Shown piece after piece: positions 34,342 through 42,078 of a stretch of DNA of 64,000 nt; within the stretch, counting starts at the first letter, position 1, and every line of letters starts with the position of its first letter. The notes under the pieces were generated by a model. It had not been told where the DNA came from. It made no database searches and saw only the letters and a program-made list of their open reading frames with translations. Source of the stretch: Flavobacterium inviolabile. Lineage in GTDB: Bacteria > Bacteroidota > Bacteroidia > Flavobacteriales > Flavobacteriaceae. The translations under genes and the position numbers were made by a program. Location of the stretch: positions 3,286,001-3,350,000 of the forward strand of contig NZ_CP058278.1 of NCBI RefSeq assembly GCF_013389455.1, written 5' to 3'.

Positions 34342-35557
34342 AAATTCCTATTTCTATCTGGAAACGGACATACCAGTTATTTTTAGTTGTTCCGTTCGCA
34401 AAATCCAACTGGTCATACGTTAGCTCCGTTTGCAGCTTAAAAGCATGCTCCCACAGGTATTTCGTCACCCCGATGGTATATTCATTCGTATCCGGCGTTA
34501 ATGCCTTAATATCCTTATTAGCCGTTTGTGTAGAAAAACGCCCGATGATTTCATAATTTGTCGGGAACGTATAACTCAGCTGATAATCCATCCCTTTACC
34601 GGTATAAACATAGTTGCTTAGCGTTGGATCAAGCGGATCAATGGCTATCGGATTGTTAGCCGTGCGGGACATATAGGTCGCCATAGCAGCCCAGCCGTTG
34701 TATTTCAGCATCGCATCTGCAAAAAAGGATTTCATTGTTTTTTGCTGGTACAAGTCGTCACCCAGCTGCCCTTGTGTTCTGCGGGCATGGTTATTTTGGT
34801 GAAAAGCTCCGGAAAGCAATAGTTTTGGTGTTTTTTCACGCGCTAAATCCCCTTCAAAGTTAGATCCGTCTTTTGTAAACGATCCTAACGGGAACAATTC
34901 GATCTTACCGGTCAAAGCCACTCCGTTATCCGGGCTTTTGGTCCAGTTACGCCCTTCGCCGGTAGTAACGGCTGTTTTAATATTATACGAAAACGCATCT
35001 TTTTTCTCGTTCAGGAAATATGCCTGAATACCAAAATCCCTGTCGATATTGAATTTCGCATTGTTAATGGAACGATCCGTTAACTGCAAAGCTCCCGAAG
35101 AGTTCACACGCTGGCGGTTCCCCGGTATCTTCGTTTGCCCGAACGTAAAACTCCAGTTTCTGTTGGGACGGTAAATCACGGCCGCATCACGGATAATGTT
35201 GATGTTTTCGCCTTCATGAATTTCTCCTACATCACCCGGTGCAAACGATAATTGCAACACATATAAAAAGTGAGGATTCCCAACATAACCGTCAAAACGC
35301 AGACGCAAACGGCGGATCTGTCCGTCATAGGCTGCATCTTCGCCTTCATTCTGGATGTACCCGATGCGGTTTTGCATACGGAAACGGATGTTTAACTGAA
35401 ATAAACTGTCGGCAGAAGTAATTCCAAGTCCTTTTCCATAGCTATAGTACGGAAGCGCCGCTAATTTTAAATCGTTATCTTTGGTAGAAATCTTGATGTC
35501 CTGTGCCTGTAAACCTACAGCAAAGAGCAGCAAAACAATTATTAGTAATTTTCTCAT
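34340..35557 (-). CDS. Phosphate-selective porin OprO/OprP-like
   Basis: 405 residues. Signal peptide MRKLLIIVLLLFAVGLQAQ, then an outer-membrane barrel of the Porin_O_P family: FQLNIRFRMQNRIGY, GQIRRLRLRFDGYVGNPHFLYVLQLSF, FTFGQTKIPGNRQRVNSSG and DRDFGIQAYF are characteristic strands and turns, and the C-terminal strand ends RFQIEIGI. In Pseudomonas the trimer conducts phosphate and polyphosphate under phosphate limitation. A TAGTTTTG -7 element precedes it but no -33 TTTG was found at the normal distance, which would suit an activator-dependent promoter. Confidence 0.88.
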   Translation of the reverse strand: MRKLLIIVLLLFAVGLQAQDIKISTKDNDLKLAALPYYSYGKGLGITSADSLFQLNIRFRMQNRIGYIQNEGEDAAYDGQIRRLRLRFDGYVGNPHFLYVLQLSFAPGDVGEIHEGENINIIRDAAVIYRPNRNWSFTFGQTKIPGNRQRVNSSGALQLTDRSINNAKFNIDRDFGIQAYFLNEKKDAFSYNIKTAVTTGEGRNWTKSPDNGVALTGKIELFPLGSFTKDGSNFEGDLAREKTPKLLLSGAFHQNNHARRTQGQLGDDLYQQKTMKSFFADAMLKYNGWAAMATYMSRTANNPIAIDPLDPTLSNYVYTGKGMDYQLSYTFPTNYEIIGRFSTQTANKDIKALTPDTNEYTIGVTKYLWEHAFKLQTELTYDQLDFANGTTKNNWYVRFQIEIGI

Positions 35558-35580
35558 GTTAGTGTTGTGTTATTTGAGAG

Positions 35581-35588
35581 CAAAACTA
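35581..35588 (-). promoter_or_regulatory. -7 element of the porin gene
   Basis: Minus strand TAGTTTTG fits TAnnTTTG, 24 bases before the start codon at 35557. The usual -33 TTTG is absent. Confidence 0.5.
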
Positions 35589-35603
35589 ATGTTATTTATT
35601 GCG

Positions 35604-35631
35604 TTGTGATATTAAGATAATGTTACCTTTG
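35604..35631 (+). promoter_or_regulatory. prmA promoter
   Basis: TTG (35604-35606), 17 bases, TACCTTTG (35624-35631). It lies divergent to the porin promoter and excludes the in-frame codons before 35647 as starts. Confidence 0.6.
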
Positions 35632-35646
35632 CGAAAAATTAATGTT

Positions 35647-36480
35647 ATGCAAAACAACTATATAGGATACCATTTTACTGTGGAACCCAAAGAGTTAGGC
35701 TCCGAAATTCTGATTGCAGAATTGGGAGAAACGGCTTTTGAAAGTTTTATCGAAACCGAAAACGGGCTTTCTGCTTACGTTCAAAAAGAGCTTTGGCACG
35801 AAAATATCCTGGAAGATATCCAGATTTTACATTCGGAAGAATTCAAAATCGAATACACGATGGAAGAGATCGAACAGGTAAACTGGAATGAAGAATGGGA
35901 GAAAAACTTTGAAGCGATCGATGTAGACGGCATCTGTCATATCCGTGCTCCTTTTCACGAAAAAACGGATGCGCAGTACGATATTGTGATCGAACCTAAA
36001 ATGAGTTTCGGAACCGGTCATCACGAAACCACTTTTATGATGACACAGCATTTGTTAGAAATGGATGTTACCGGCTTAAAAACACTCGATATGGGCTGCG
36101 GAACGGCAATTCTTGCCATCCTGGCAGAAATGAAAGGCGCACAGCCAATTGATGCCATCGATATTGACAACTGGTGTTACCTGAATTCCATTGAAAATGC
36201 CGAACGTAACAACTGCAAACACATTACTGTTTATGAAGGGGATGCGTCTTTGTTAACCGATCAGAAATATGATCTGATCATTGCCAACATTAACCGCAAC
36301 ATCCTTTTAAACGACATGCAGGCGTATGTGAACTGTTTAAACAAAGGCGGAATATTGCTGTTAAGCGGATTCTATGAAGAGGACATTCCGTTTATCGATG
36401 CCAGCTGTACCGAAAAAGGACTGACGTATGTTAAAAAGTTGCAAAAGAATAATTGGGTATCTTTAAAATATGTAAATTAG
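35647..36480 (+). CDS. prmA: Ribosomal protein L11 methyltransferase
   Basis: 277 residues from the ATG at 35647. It trimethylates lysines and the N-terminus of ribosomal protein L11. An N-terminal L11-binding domain (MQNNYIGYHFTVEP ... EQVNWNEEWEKNF) leads into a class I methyltransferase domain: FGTGHHETTFMM, SAM motif I TLDMGCGTAILAI, motif DAIDIDNWC and post-motif IIANINRNIL (the N-x-x catalytic loop). The protein is slightly shorter than the E. coli enzyme, as usual in Bacteroidota. clpS follows after 28 bases, so both are likely co-transcribed. Confidence 0.95.
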   Translation: MQNNYIGYHFTVEPKELGSEILIAELGETAFESFIETENGLSAYVQKELWHENILEDIQILHSEEFKIEYTMEEIEQVNWNEEWEKNFEAIDVDGICHIRAPFHEKTDAQYDIVIEPKMSFGTGHHETTFMMTQHLLEMDVTGLKTLDMGCGTAILAILAEMKGAQPIDAIDIDNWCYLNSIENAERNNCKHITVYEGDASLLTDQKYDLIIANINRNILLNDMQAYVNCLNKGGILLLSGFYEEDIPFIDASCTEKGLTYVKKLQKNNWVSLKYVN

Positions 36481-36508
36481 CTAAAAAAATTAAAGTAAGC
36501 TTCTGATT

Positions 36509-36784
36509 ATGAGTGTTAAAGAAAAAGTTTTAGAAGAAGTAGCCGTTGAAGAATTGATATCCTTAAACAATGAAATTATCTTGTTTAATGACGATGTCAA
36601 TACTTTTGATCACGTAATCGACACGTTGATTCAGGTTTGCGACCACACTTCTGAACAAGCGGAACAATGTGCTATTTTAGTGCATTATACAGGAAAGTGT
36701 ACCGTTAAAACCGGTGCTTATTCCGATTTAAAGCCACAATGTCTGCAATTACTCGACGCTGGTTTGAGCGCTGAAATACAATAA
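36509..36784 (+). CDS. clpS: ATP-dependent Clp protease adaptor ClpS
   Basis: 91 residues. Adaptor that hands N-degron substrates to ClpAP/ClpCP. The N-end-rule pocket is seen in EIILFNDDVNTFDHVIDTL (hydrophobic residues plus NDD, the alpha-amino binding site) and in the following helix QVCDHTSEQAEQCAILVHYTGKC, where the family's H-x-x-G-x region is HYTGKC. The C-terminal strand is short. Length and order match the family; the prmA-clpS order is common in Flavobacteriaceae. Confidence 0.93.
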   Translation: MSVKEKVLEEVAVEELISLNNEIILFNDDVNTFDHVIDTLIQVCDHTSEQAEQCAILVHYTGKCTVKTGAYSDLKPQCLQLLDAGLSAEIQ

Positions 36785-36813
36785 AAAAGTCCCGGATAAT
36801 CCGGGACTTTTTT
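36783..36813. terminator. Bidirectional terminator between clpS and the YeeE pair
   Basis: AAAAAAGTCCCGGAT-a-ATCCGGGACTTTTTT, a perfect 15-base stem working on both strands. Confidence 0.92.
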
Positions 36814-36829
36814 ATATGACTATTACTTC

Positions 36830-37243
36830 TTAATGCGGCAGTATATCTTTTAACAAACCGTAGATATACGTTCCCAGAAGCGCTCCTAAAAGGATCACTC
36901 CCGCACCCCAGAATCCGGCTCCGATAAGGATAAAGATCGGTCCCGGACAAGATCCTACCATCGCCCATCCTAATCCGAATAGAACCCCACCGATAACATA
37001 CCGGGTAAATCCTTTTTCTTTATCTTCAATTTTTATCGGCGCACCGCTAAAATCTTTCACTTCTTTTCTTTTGATGATCTGGATACCGATCACTCCGGTT
37101 ACGATAGCAACCATAATGATCCCAAACATGTGGAAAGACTGAAACTGGAACATTTCATAGATGCGGTACCACGACACGGCTTCCGATTTTGTCAATACAA
37201 TTCCGAAAATAAAGCCTACAAGTATAAATTTTAAATATTTCAT
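36830..37243 (-). CDS. YeeE/YedE-type sulfur transporter, C-terminal half (DUF6691-like)
   Basis: 137 residues with four predicted membrane helices. It has GVLFGLGWAMVGSCPGPIFILIGAGFWGAG, the conserved small-residue/Cys loop of the YeeE/YedE family (single Cys in GSCPG). Together with the gene upstream on the minus strand it reconstitutes the two-part pore seen in fused YeeE thiosulfate importers. The start codon is nine bases after the stop of the partner gene. Confidence 0.87.
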   Translation of the reverse strand: MKYLKFILVGFIFGIVLTKSEAVSWYRIYEMFQFQSFHMFGIIMVAIVTGVIGIQIIKRKEVKDFSGAPIKIEDKEKGFTRYVIGGVLFGLGWAMVGSCPGPIFILIGAGFWGAGVILLGALLGTYIYGLLKDILPH

Positions 37244-37252
37244 GCTGCTGTC

Positions 37253-37810
37253 TTAAAAAATTAGAGGTAAAAGAAAATGGGACATAATTAAACCACCAAT
37301 AAAAAATCCGATAACGGCAATAAGCGAAGGAAGCTGTAAATTACTCAATCCGGAAATGGCATGTCCGGAAGTACATCCGCCGGCATAACGCGTTCCAAAC
37401 CCGATCAACAATCCGCCGGCCAAAAGGATAATAAAGGTTTTAGGGTTTTTCATTGCTTCAAATCCCATTAACGAATCCGGAGCCAGTTTCCCGTTTGGTG
37501 CTTCTATATTTAAAGCTGCCAGCTGTTCGATTGTTTGCGGATTGATGTTTACCCCGCTGCCGTCACTCAAAAAATGTACGGCAACGAATCCGCCCAGTAT
37601 TGCGCCAAAAACTACGGCCAGGTTCCATCGCTGCGATTTCCAGTCAAAACGGAAAAATTCAGCAAATCTTCCGGCTCCGGCAATACTGCAAAGGGTTCGT
37701 AAATTGGACGACATTCCAAATGCTTTTCCAAAATAAATAAGCGTCAGCATAATCATTCCGATCAAAAAACCTGAAATATACCAAGGCCATGTTCCATAAA
37801 TAACTTCCAT
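37253..37810 (-). CDS. YeeE/YedE-type sulfur transporter, N-terminal half
   Basis: 185 residues from the ATG at 37810 (MEVIYGTWPWYISG). A TTG further upstream lies in the promoter and is not used. Hydrophobic helices enclose GTRYAGGCTSGHAISGLSNLQL, which has the Cys essential for thiosulfate relay in characterised YeeE proteins, and SIAGAGRFAEFFRFDW in a loop. It probably moves thiosulfate or another reduced sulfur compound across the inner membrane, as a pair with the next gene. No rhodanese or sulfur-oxidation gene is adjacent. Confidence 0.88.
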   Translation of the reverse strand: MEVIYGTWPWYISGFLIGMIMLTLIYFGKAFGMSSNLRTLCSIAGAGRFAEFFRFDWKSQRWNLAVVFGAILGGFVAVHFLSDGSGVNINPQTIEQLAALNIEAPNGKLAPDSLMGFEAMKNPKTFIILLAGGLLIGFGTRYAGGCTSGHAISGLSNLQLPSLIAVIGFFIGGLIMSHFLLPLIF

Positions 37811-37828
37811 AAATAAACTGATTTGCAG

Positions 37829-37836
37829 CAAAAGTA
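37829..37836 (-). promoter_or_regulatory. -7 element of the YeeE pair
   Basis: Minus strand TACTTTTG, full TAnnTTTG match, 19 bases before the ATG at 37810. Confidence 0.55.
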
Positions 37837-37899
37837 CTTATTCAATCAGTATTTTGTGTAACAATGATTACATAATTTTTTACAAACAAAATATTCTGC

Positions 37900-37907
37900 T
37901 ACCTTTG
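37900..37907 (+). promoter_or_regulatory. -7 element of the DUF4199 gene
   Basis: TACCTTTG, full TAnnTTTG match, 22 bases before the ATG at 37930. It is divergent from the YeeE promoter in a 120-base spacer. Confidence 0.55.
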
Positions 37908-37929
37908 AATTCGTTAAATTATCTTTTTG

Positions 37930-38415
37930 ATGAAAAAGTTTTCTGTAGAAATAAAATGGAGTATTATCTTTTCTGTAATCGCCGTTTTATGGATTGTTTT
38001 TGAAAAAATGGCCGGTTTTCACGATGAAAAAATCAGCAGCTATTTTTTTATCTGTCTTCCGTTCGGACTGGTTTATGCTATCCTGTACACCCTGGCTTTA
38101 AAAGAAAAAAAGACCCGTTTCTATAACGGTACGATTACCTACAAACAGGCGTTTATTTCCGGAGCGATCCTAACCCTGCTGATTGGTGCTTTCAGTCCGT
38201 TGGTTCAGCTTATTTTCCACGAATTTATTTCTCCTGATTTCTTTAAAAATGCTATTGCCAATGCGGCCAAATCAAAGCCTGAAAACAGTGCTTTTGCCAC
38301 CGGCTATTTTAACCTGCAGAGTTTTATAACACAGGGAATATTCAACATACTGTCCATTGGTGTTTTAACCGCTGCCATTGTTGCCTATTTTACCCAAACC
38401 AAAAACACGAAATAA
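37930..38415 (+). CDS. DUF4199 family membrane protein
   Basis: 161 residues with four transmembrane helices. The N-terminus (VEIKWSIIFSVIAVLWIVFEKMAGFHDEKI), the TRFYNGTITYKQAFISGAIL loop-helix and the C-terminal SIGVLTAAIVAYF follow the DUF4199 pattern common in Bacteroidota, where the family is often near glycosyltransferase or dihydroorotase-type genes. The function is unknown. A TTG directly before the ATG was ignored. The next gene starts two bases after the stop, so the pair is co-translated. Confidence 0.88.
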   Translation: MKKFSVEIKWSIIFSVIAVLWIVFEKMAGFHDEKISSYFFICLPFGLVYAILYTLALKEKKTRFYNGTITYKQAFISGAILTLLIGAFSPLVQLIFHEFISPDFFKNAIANAAKSKPENSAFATGYFNLQSFITQGIFNILSIGVLTAAIVAYFTQTKNTK

Positions 38416-38417
38416 GT

Positions 38418-38882
38418 ATGAAAAAAATATGGTTTGCCATCGTGGGATGCACGCTTCTTACTTCCTGCATCAGTACAAAATCCACTATTAAAAATATTGA
38501 CGATACGGCACAGCGCCCTGTTGTCCGTGATAATTATTTCCTGCTGACCGAATACAGCGATAATGCCAAATACGGTTATGACGAGGATTATCCTGTGAAT
38601 ATAGGTTTTATACCCGAAGCACAGGAAAAAACCAATGTTGCCTTCTTCTTTAACGGACTGGAAGGTCCTGATGGCCAAAAACTGGTATTTGAGAAAAAAG
38701 GCACCTGCTGCCCGTTTCCAACCAAGCACAATCGTGTGGGTGCCGGAATGCTGAACATCTACTCCGTAAGCTGGGAAGGATTGAAAACGCCGTTGCTGCT
38801 TTATTTTAACACTTTCGAAAAAGGTAAAATAATGTGCCCCAAAGGACTATCTATTAAAAAATCCCCATCCAGAACACAATAA
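38418..38882 (+). CDS. Small lipoprotein of unknown function
   Basis: 154 residues. Type II signal peptide MKKIWFAIVGCTLLTSC with lipobox LTSC and lipidated Cys17. The mature part has a KKGTCCPFPTKHN segment with a Cys pair and NVAFFFNGLEGPDGQKLVFE. It resembles a group of Bacteroidota lipoproteins that often sit beside 2-component or membrane proteins, but no function is known to me. Translationally coupled to the DUF4199 gene. Confidence 0.8.
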   Translation: MKKIWFAIVGCTLLTSCISTKSTIKNIDDTAQRPVVRDNYFLLTEYSDNAKYGYDEDYPVNIGFIPEAQEKTNVAFFFNGLEGPDGQKLVFEKKGTCCPFPTKHNRVGAGMLNIYSVSWEGLKTPLLLYFNTFEKGKIMCPKGLSIKKSPSRTQ

Positions 38883-38908
38883 TTTTAAGAATTTTATAAG
38901 ATTTACAG

Positions 38909-38939
38909 CCTTCTAATGCGTTCATTAGAAGGTTTTTTT
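38909..38939 (+). terminator. Terminator after the lipoprotein gene
   Basis: CCTTCTAATG-cgtt-CATTAGAAGG followed by seven T. The kdsA -7 element begins five bases later. Confidence 0.92.
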
Positions 38940-38943
38940 GTTG

Positions 38944-38951
38944 TATATTTG
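38944..38951 (+). promoter_or_regulatory. -7 element of kdsA
   Basis: TATATTTG, a full TAnnTTTG match, 25 bases before the ATG at 38977. Its -33 region would fall inside the preceding terminator stem. Confidence 0.55.
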
Positions 38952-38976
38952 CTACACTTTTAAGAAAACAACAACT

Positions 38977-39795
38977 ATGAACTTACAAAATATACCGCAA
39001 ATCAAACATACCAACAGCGGAAACTTCTTTTTACTTGCCGGGCCTTGTGCTATTGAAGGAGAAGAAATGGCAATGCGCATTGCCGAAAAATTAGTAACCA
39101 TTACCGACAGACTGGAAATTCCTTATGTGTTTAAAGGTTCTTTCAAAAAAGCAAACCGTTCCAGAATTGACAGTTTTACAGGTATTGGTGATGAAAAAGC
39201 GTTAAAAATACTGCAAAAGGTATCTCAGGAATTCGGTGTGCCAACAGTAACCGATATTCACGAAATCCACGATGCGACTATGGCAGCAGAATATGTAGAT
39301 ATCCTTCAGATTCCTGCCTTTTTAGTACGCCAGACGGATTTGGTTGTCGCTGCAGCCAATACCGGAAAAACGGTAAACTTAAAAAAAGGACAATTCATGA
39401 GTCCGGAAAGCATGAAACATGCTGTTCAGAAAGTATTGGACTGCCATAATGAAAACGTAATGGTTACCGACAGAGGTACGATGTTTGGTTACCAGGACAT
39501 GATTGTGGATTACAGAGGAATACCTACCATGCAGCAATATGCCACTACGGTTCTGGATGTAACCCACTCGCTACAGCAGCCCAATCAAACTGTAGGAGTA
39601 ACCGGAGGAAGACCGGACATGATCGAAACCGTTGCAAAGGCCGGAATTGCCGTTGGCGTTGATGGTATTTTCATCGAAACCCATTTTGATCCTGCAAATG
39701 CAAAAAGCGATGGAGCAAACATGCTACATCTGGATTACTTTGAAGGATTAATGACCAAGCTGGTTGCGATTCGTAAAACAGTAAACTCATTTTAA
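38977..39795 (+). CDS. kdsA: 3-deoxy-8-phosphooctulonate synthase (KDO-8-phosphate synthase)
   Basis: 272 residues from the ATG at 38977. It condenses phosphoenolpyruvate with arabinose 5-phosphate to KDO 8-phosphate for the lipopolysaccharide core. DAHP synthase-type TIM barrel: LAGPCAIEG near the N-terminus (with the Cys that is the metal ligand position in metal-dependent forms), FKGSFKKANRSR for PEP and sugar phosphate, VTDRGTMFGY, VTGGRPDMI and the catalytic-site end ETHFDPANAKSDG. The Cys in AGPCAIEG and Asp in DPANA suggest a metal-dependent (class II) enzyme. The next gene, an outer-membrane protein, follows after 15 bases. Confidence 0.95.
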   Translation: MNLQNIPQIKHTNSGNFFLLAGPCAIEGEEMAMRIAEKLVTITDRLEIPYVFKGSFKKANRSRIDSFTGIGDEKALKILQKVSQEFGVPTVTDIHEIHDATMAAEYVDILQIPAFLVRQTDLVVAAANTGKTVNLKKGQFMSPESMKHAVQKVLDCHNENVMVTDRGTMFGYQDMIVDYRGIPTMQQYATTVLDVTHSLQQPNQTVGVTGGRPDMIETVAKAGIAVGVDGIFIETHFDPANAKSDGANMLHLDYFEGLMTKLVAIRKTVNSF

Positions 39796-39810
39796 TTTTT
39801 TACTACAATA

Positions 39811-40656
39811 ATGAAACATCCATTTTTAATGGCTGTGCTAACTTTTTGTGTTTTTTCACAGTACGCCTTTGCTCAGGAAGAAGCAATTACACCTGAAAAA
39901 TACACGGCTCACAATAAAGGAAAATTTTATTTCTATTGGGGAGGTAACCGGGCTAATTTCACTGACTCCGACATTCATTTTAAAGGAGCAGATTATGACT
40001 TCACCCTTTATGATGTTGCCGCTCAGGACAAACCGAAAGGATGGCATGTGGACTATATTAATCCGGGAAGGATGACGATACCACAAACCAACTTCCGTAT
40101 CGGGTATTTTATTACCGACAAATACAATATTTCCATTGGGGTTGACCACATGAAATATGTAATGCAGCAGGATCAGCTGGCGAGAATTTCCGGAACGTAT
40201 CCTTCCAATTACGACCAGACAGTAGTGAACAACGGTATGGTGGATCTATCTGATGAGAGCTTCCTTACTTTTGAACACACAGACGGACTGAACTACATCA
40301 ACACGGAATTTTCAAGAGTTGATGATATTTCAAAATGGTTTGGGATTAACGATACCGATAAATTCCAGATCAACATCACAGAAGGTGTTGGCGGCGGTGT
40401 TTTATTTCCAAAAACCAATGCAAAACTGTTCAACAAAGAGCGTCATGACGATTTCCACATTTCCGGATTCGGGGTTTCTGCCAAAGCAGGTATCAACTTA
40501 ACGTTCTTTAAATATTTCTTTGTACAGGCAGAATTGAAAGGCGGTTATATCAACATGAACGATATCCGGACAACCTACAGTGCTGATGATAAAGCGTCGC
40601 AGGATTTCTTCTTTTTACAGCGAGTTATCGCTTTTGGAGGTATTTTCAGAATCTAA
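39811..40656 (+). CDS. Outer-membrane beta-barrel-like protein
   Basis: 281 residues with a signal peptide (to about residue 21, YAFAQ). The mature chain alternates amphipathic strands: NKGKFYFYWGGNRANFTDSDIHF, TNFRIGYFITDKYNISIGVDHM, and ends RVIAFGGIFRI with a C-terminal aromatic-x-hydrophobic strand. This suggests a small barrel of eight to ten strands. No known transport function. Cotranscription with kdsA is likely from the 15-base gap and the terminator at the end, but a functional tie to LPS is only suggested. Confidence 0.85.
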   Translation: MKHPFLMAVLTFCVFSQYAFAQEEAITPEKYTAHNKGKFYFYWGGNRANFTDSDIHFKGADYDFTLYDVAAQDKPKGWHVDYINPGRMTIPQTNFRIGYFITDKYNISIGVDHMKYVMQQDQLARISGTYPSNYDQTVVNNGMVDLSDESFLTFEHTDGLNYINTEFSRVDDISKWFGINDTDKFQINITEGVGGGVLFPKTNAKLFNKERHDDFHISGFGVSAKAGINLTFFKYFFVQAELKGGYINMNDIRTTYSADDKASQDFFFLQRVIAFGGIFRI

Positions 40657-40673
40657 AAAAATTACTTTTACAT

Positions 40674-40707
40674 AAAAAACCGCACTTGTTTAAGTGCGGT
40701 TTTTTTA
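40674..40707. terminator. Bidirectional terminator
   Basis: AAAAAACCGCACTT-gttt-AAGTGCGGTTTTTT: perfect 14-base stem shared by the outer-membrane protein gene and the convergent DUF1801 gene. Confidence 0.92.
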
Positions 40708-41058
40708 TGGATATAACGTCATGGCTTCTTTTACAACATCGAGCAATACAGCGTTATCAATTGCTTCCAGCGTGGTGTACCGCAATGATTTTATGGTATT
40801 CCTGCCGCCGTCTGCCACCAAAACATCCTGGTTCTTTTCCAGTTTAAAACCTTTGGAAAAACCAACGTCTACAAATTGTTTTTTGTGGCTGGCATTCAAA
40901 TAACAGAACGGTTTTCCTTTATGATATACATACGGTATTTTCCACCGGTACTGCATTTCAAATTCCGTTACACTGCTTTCCAGAACCGCAACGATGTGCA
41001 GCAACATTGACCGGTACGGTTCCGGCTGGTTCAGAATATAATTATCGGCCGGTTTCAC
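40705..41058 (-). CDS. DUF1801 domain protein (YdhG-like)
   Basis: 117 residues. MEMQYRWKIPYVYHKGKPFCYLNASHKKQFVDVGF-type sequence is the heart of the DUF1801 fold, which occurs in small proteins sometimes associated with iron-sulfur or frataxin-like binding but with no fixed function. The start is a GTG at 41058 that overlaps the TAG stop of the preceding minus-strand gene (TAGTG), so the two are translationally coupled. Confidence 0.88.
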   Translation of the reverse strand: MKPADNYILNQPEPYRSMLLHIVAVLESSVTEFEMQYRWKIPYVYHKGKPFCYLNASHKKQFVDVGFSKGFKLEKNQDVLVADGGRNTIKSLRYTTLEAIDNAVLLDVVKEAMTLYP

Positions 41059-41324
41059 TACTTTCCTGTTTTCGTCAGCGGTTGCTCTTCCAGCTTTTTA
41101 CGCTTTGCTTTCCGGATATAATGAAGTCCGTAGCGGATCAAGACATAATCCAGCCCGATTAACAAAATCATCCCTACCAGTATACCGGAATAATACCCTA
41201 AAGCATACTCCGACCCCTGCTTCCCGATGGTTTTGGTATCCAGTAAAACGCCTGCAATGGCTAATAAAATTAAGATCCCAAATAGTATTCCCGTTAGCAG
41301 TAACAACCTACCTCCTGTTTTCAT
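41058..41324 (-). CDS. Small two-helix membrane protein
   Basis: 88 residues with two hydrophobic helices (LLLLTGILFGILILLAIAGVLL and GYYSGILVGMILLIGLDYVLI) and a basic C-terminal tail (HYIRKAKRKKLEE). No family recognised. It overlaps the DUF1801 gene by one base. The spacer to the divergent gene at 41465 carries two palindromic sites. Confidence 0.75.
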   Translation of the reverse strand: MKTGGRLLLLTGILFGILILLAIAGVLLDTKTIGKQGSEYALGYYSGILVGMILLIGLDYVLIRYGLHYIRKAKRKKLEEQPLTKTGK

Positions 41325-41410
41325 AACTCCTGTATTTAACTACAAACTTATTATTTGTTTCCCGGATTTCCCATTCCCAATCTTTTTAATCTCAAAATAA
41401 TTTTAAAAAA

Positions 41411-41424
41411 GTATTGTACAATAC
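41411..41424. promoter_or_regulatory. Perfect 14-base palindrome
   Basis: GTATTGTACAATAC, 15 bases upstream of the ACTTTG-N5-CAAAGT site, where the -33 region of the 41465 promoter would lie. A possible binding site for a second regulator or an auxiliary operator; only the first operator copy has it. Confidence 0.4.
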
Positions 41425-41438
41425 AAAATTTATATTTT

Positions 41439-41460
41439 ACTTTGTATTTCAAAGTACTTT
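41439..41460 (+). promoter_or_regulatory. Operator copy 1: ACTTTG-N5-CAAAGT before the membrane protein gene
   Basis: ACTTTG-tattt-CAAAGT (41439-41455) followed by ACTTT, ending five bases before the ATG at 41465. TTACTTTG within it is a one-mismatch -7 element, so a bound protein would block transcription start. The same arrangement recurs at 42395-42416 before the third gene of the cluster. Confidence 0.7.
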
Positions 41461-41464
41461 AAAA

Positions 41465-42073
41465 ATGGAGGCAAATAATTATTTACAGGATTTGAAAGAC
41501 ATTAAAGATTTAATGAATAAATCGTCACAGTTTATTTCATTAAGTGGTCTTTCCGGGATACTGGCGGGAGTTTACGCATTAATCGGAGCCTGGATTGCTA
41601 ATGCGCTGATTGAAAACAATACCCGGCTTTATATCACGCTGGAAAGCGTACTTTTTAAACAGATATTACTGATAGCCGGCTGCGTTTTAGCGGCATCTCT
41701 AATAACCGCCTATCTACTGACGGTGAATAAAGCGAAAAAAATGGGCGAAAAAGTATGGAATGCTTCTTCCAAAAGACTGTTGATCAACTTTGCCATTCCG
41801 TTAGTTACCGGAGGAATCTTTGCCTTATTATTATTAAAAAACGGCTATTACGGTCTGGTAGCGCCCATCATGCTGCTTTTTTACGGCATGGCCTGTCTTA
41901 ACACCAGTAAATACACTTTGAGAGATGTTCGTTACCTGGGTTTAACGGAAATTATTTTAGGACTGTTTGCCGTTGAATTTTCCGGATATGGTTTGTATTT
42001 TTGGGTGCTCGGATTTGGCGTGTGTCATATCCTGTATGGTACCGTAATGTATTACAAATACGATAGAAAATAA
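41465..42073 (+). CDS. Multi-pass membrane protein of the CreD-associated cluster
   Basis: 202 residues from the ATG at 41465; the frame is open further upstream but that part crosses the operator. About six transmembrane helices start at FISLSGLSGILAGVYALIGAWIAN and end at YFWVLGFGVCHILYGTVMYY; loops hold VNKAKKMGEKVWNASSKR and CLNTSKYTLRDVRYLG. No catalytic motif. It is followed after five bases by the regulator gene, so both would be made from the operator-controlled promoter. The function is unknown; an envelope or signal-sensing role is inferred from context. Confidence 0.85.
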   Translation: MEANNYLQDLKDIKDLMNKSSQFISLSGLSGILAGVYALIGAWIANALIENNTRLYITLESVLFKQILLIAGCVLAASLITAYLLTVNKAKKMGEKVWNASSKRLLINFAIPLVTGGIFALLLLKNGYYGLVAPIMLLFYGMACLNTSKYTLRDVRYLGLTEIILGLFAVEFSGYGLYFWVLGFGVCHILYGTVMYYKYDRK

Positions 42074-42078
42074 TTGTT

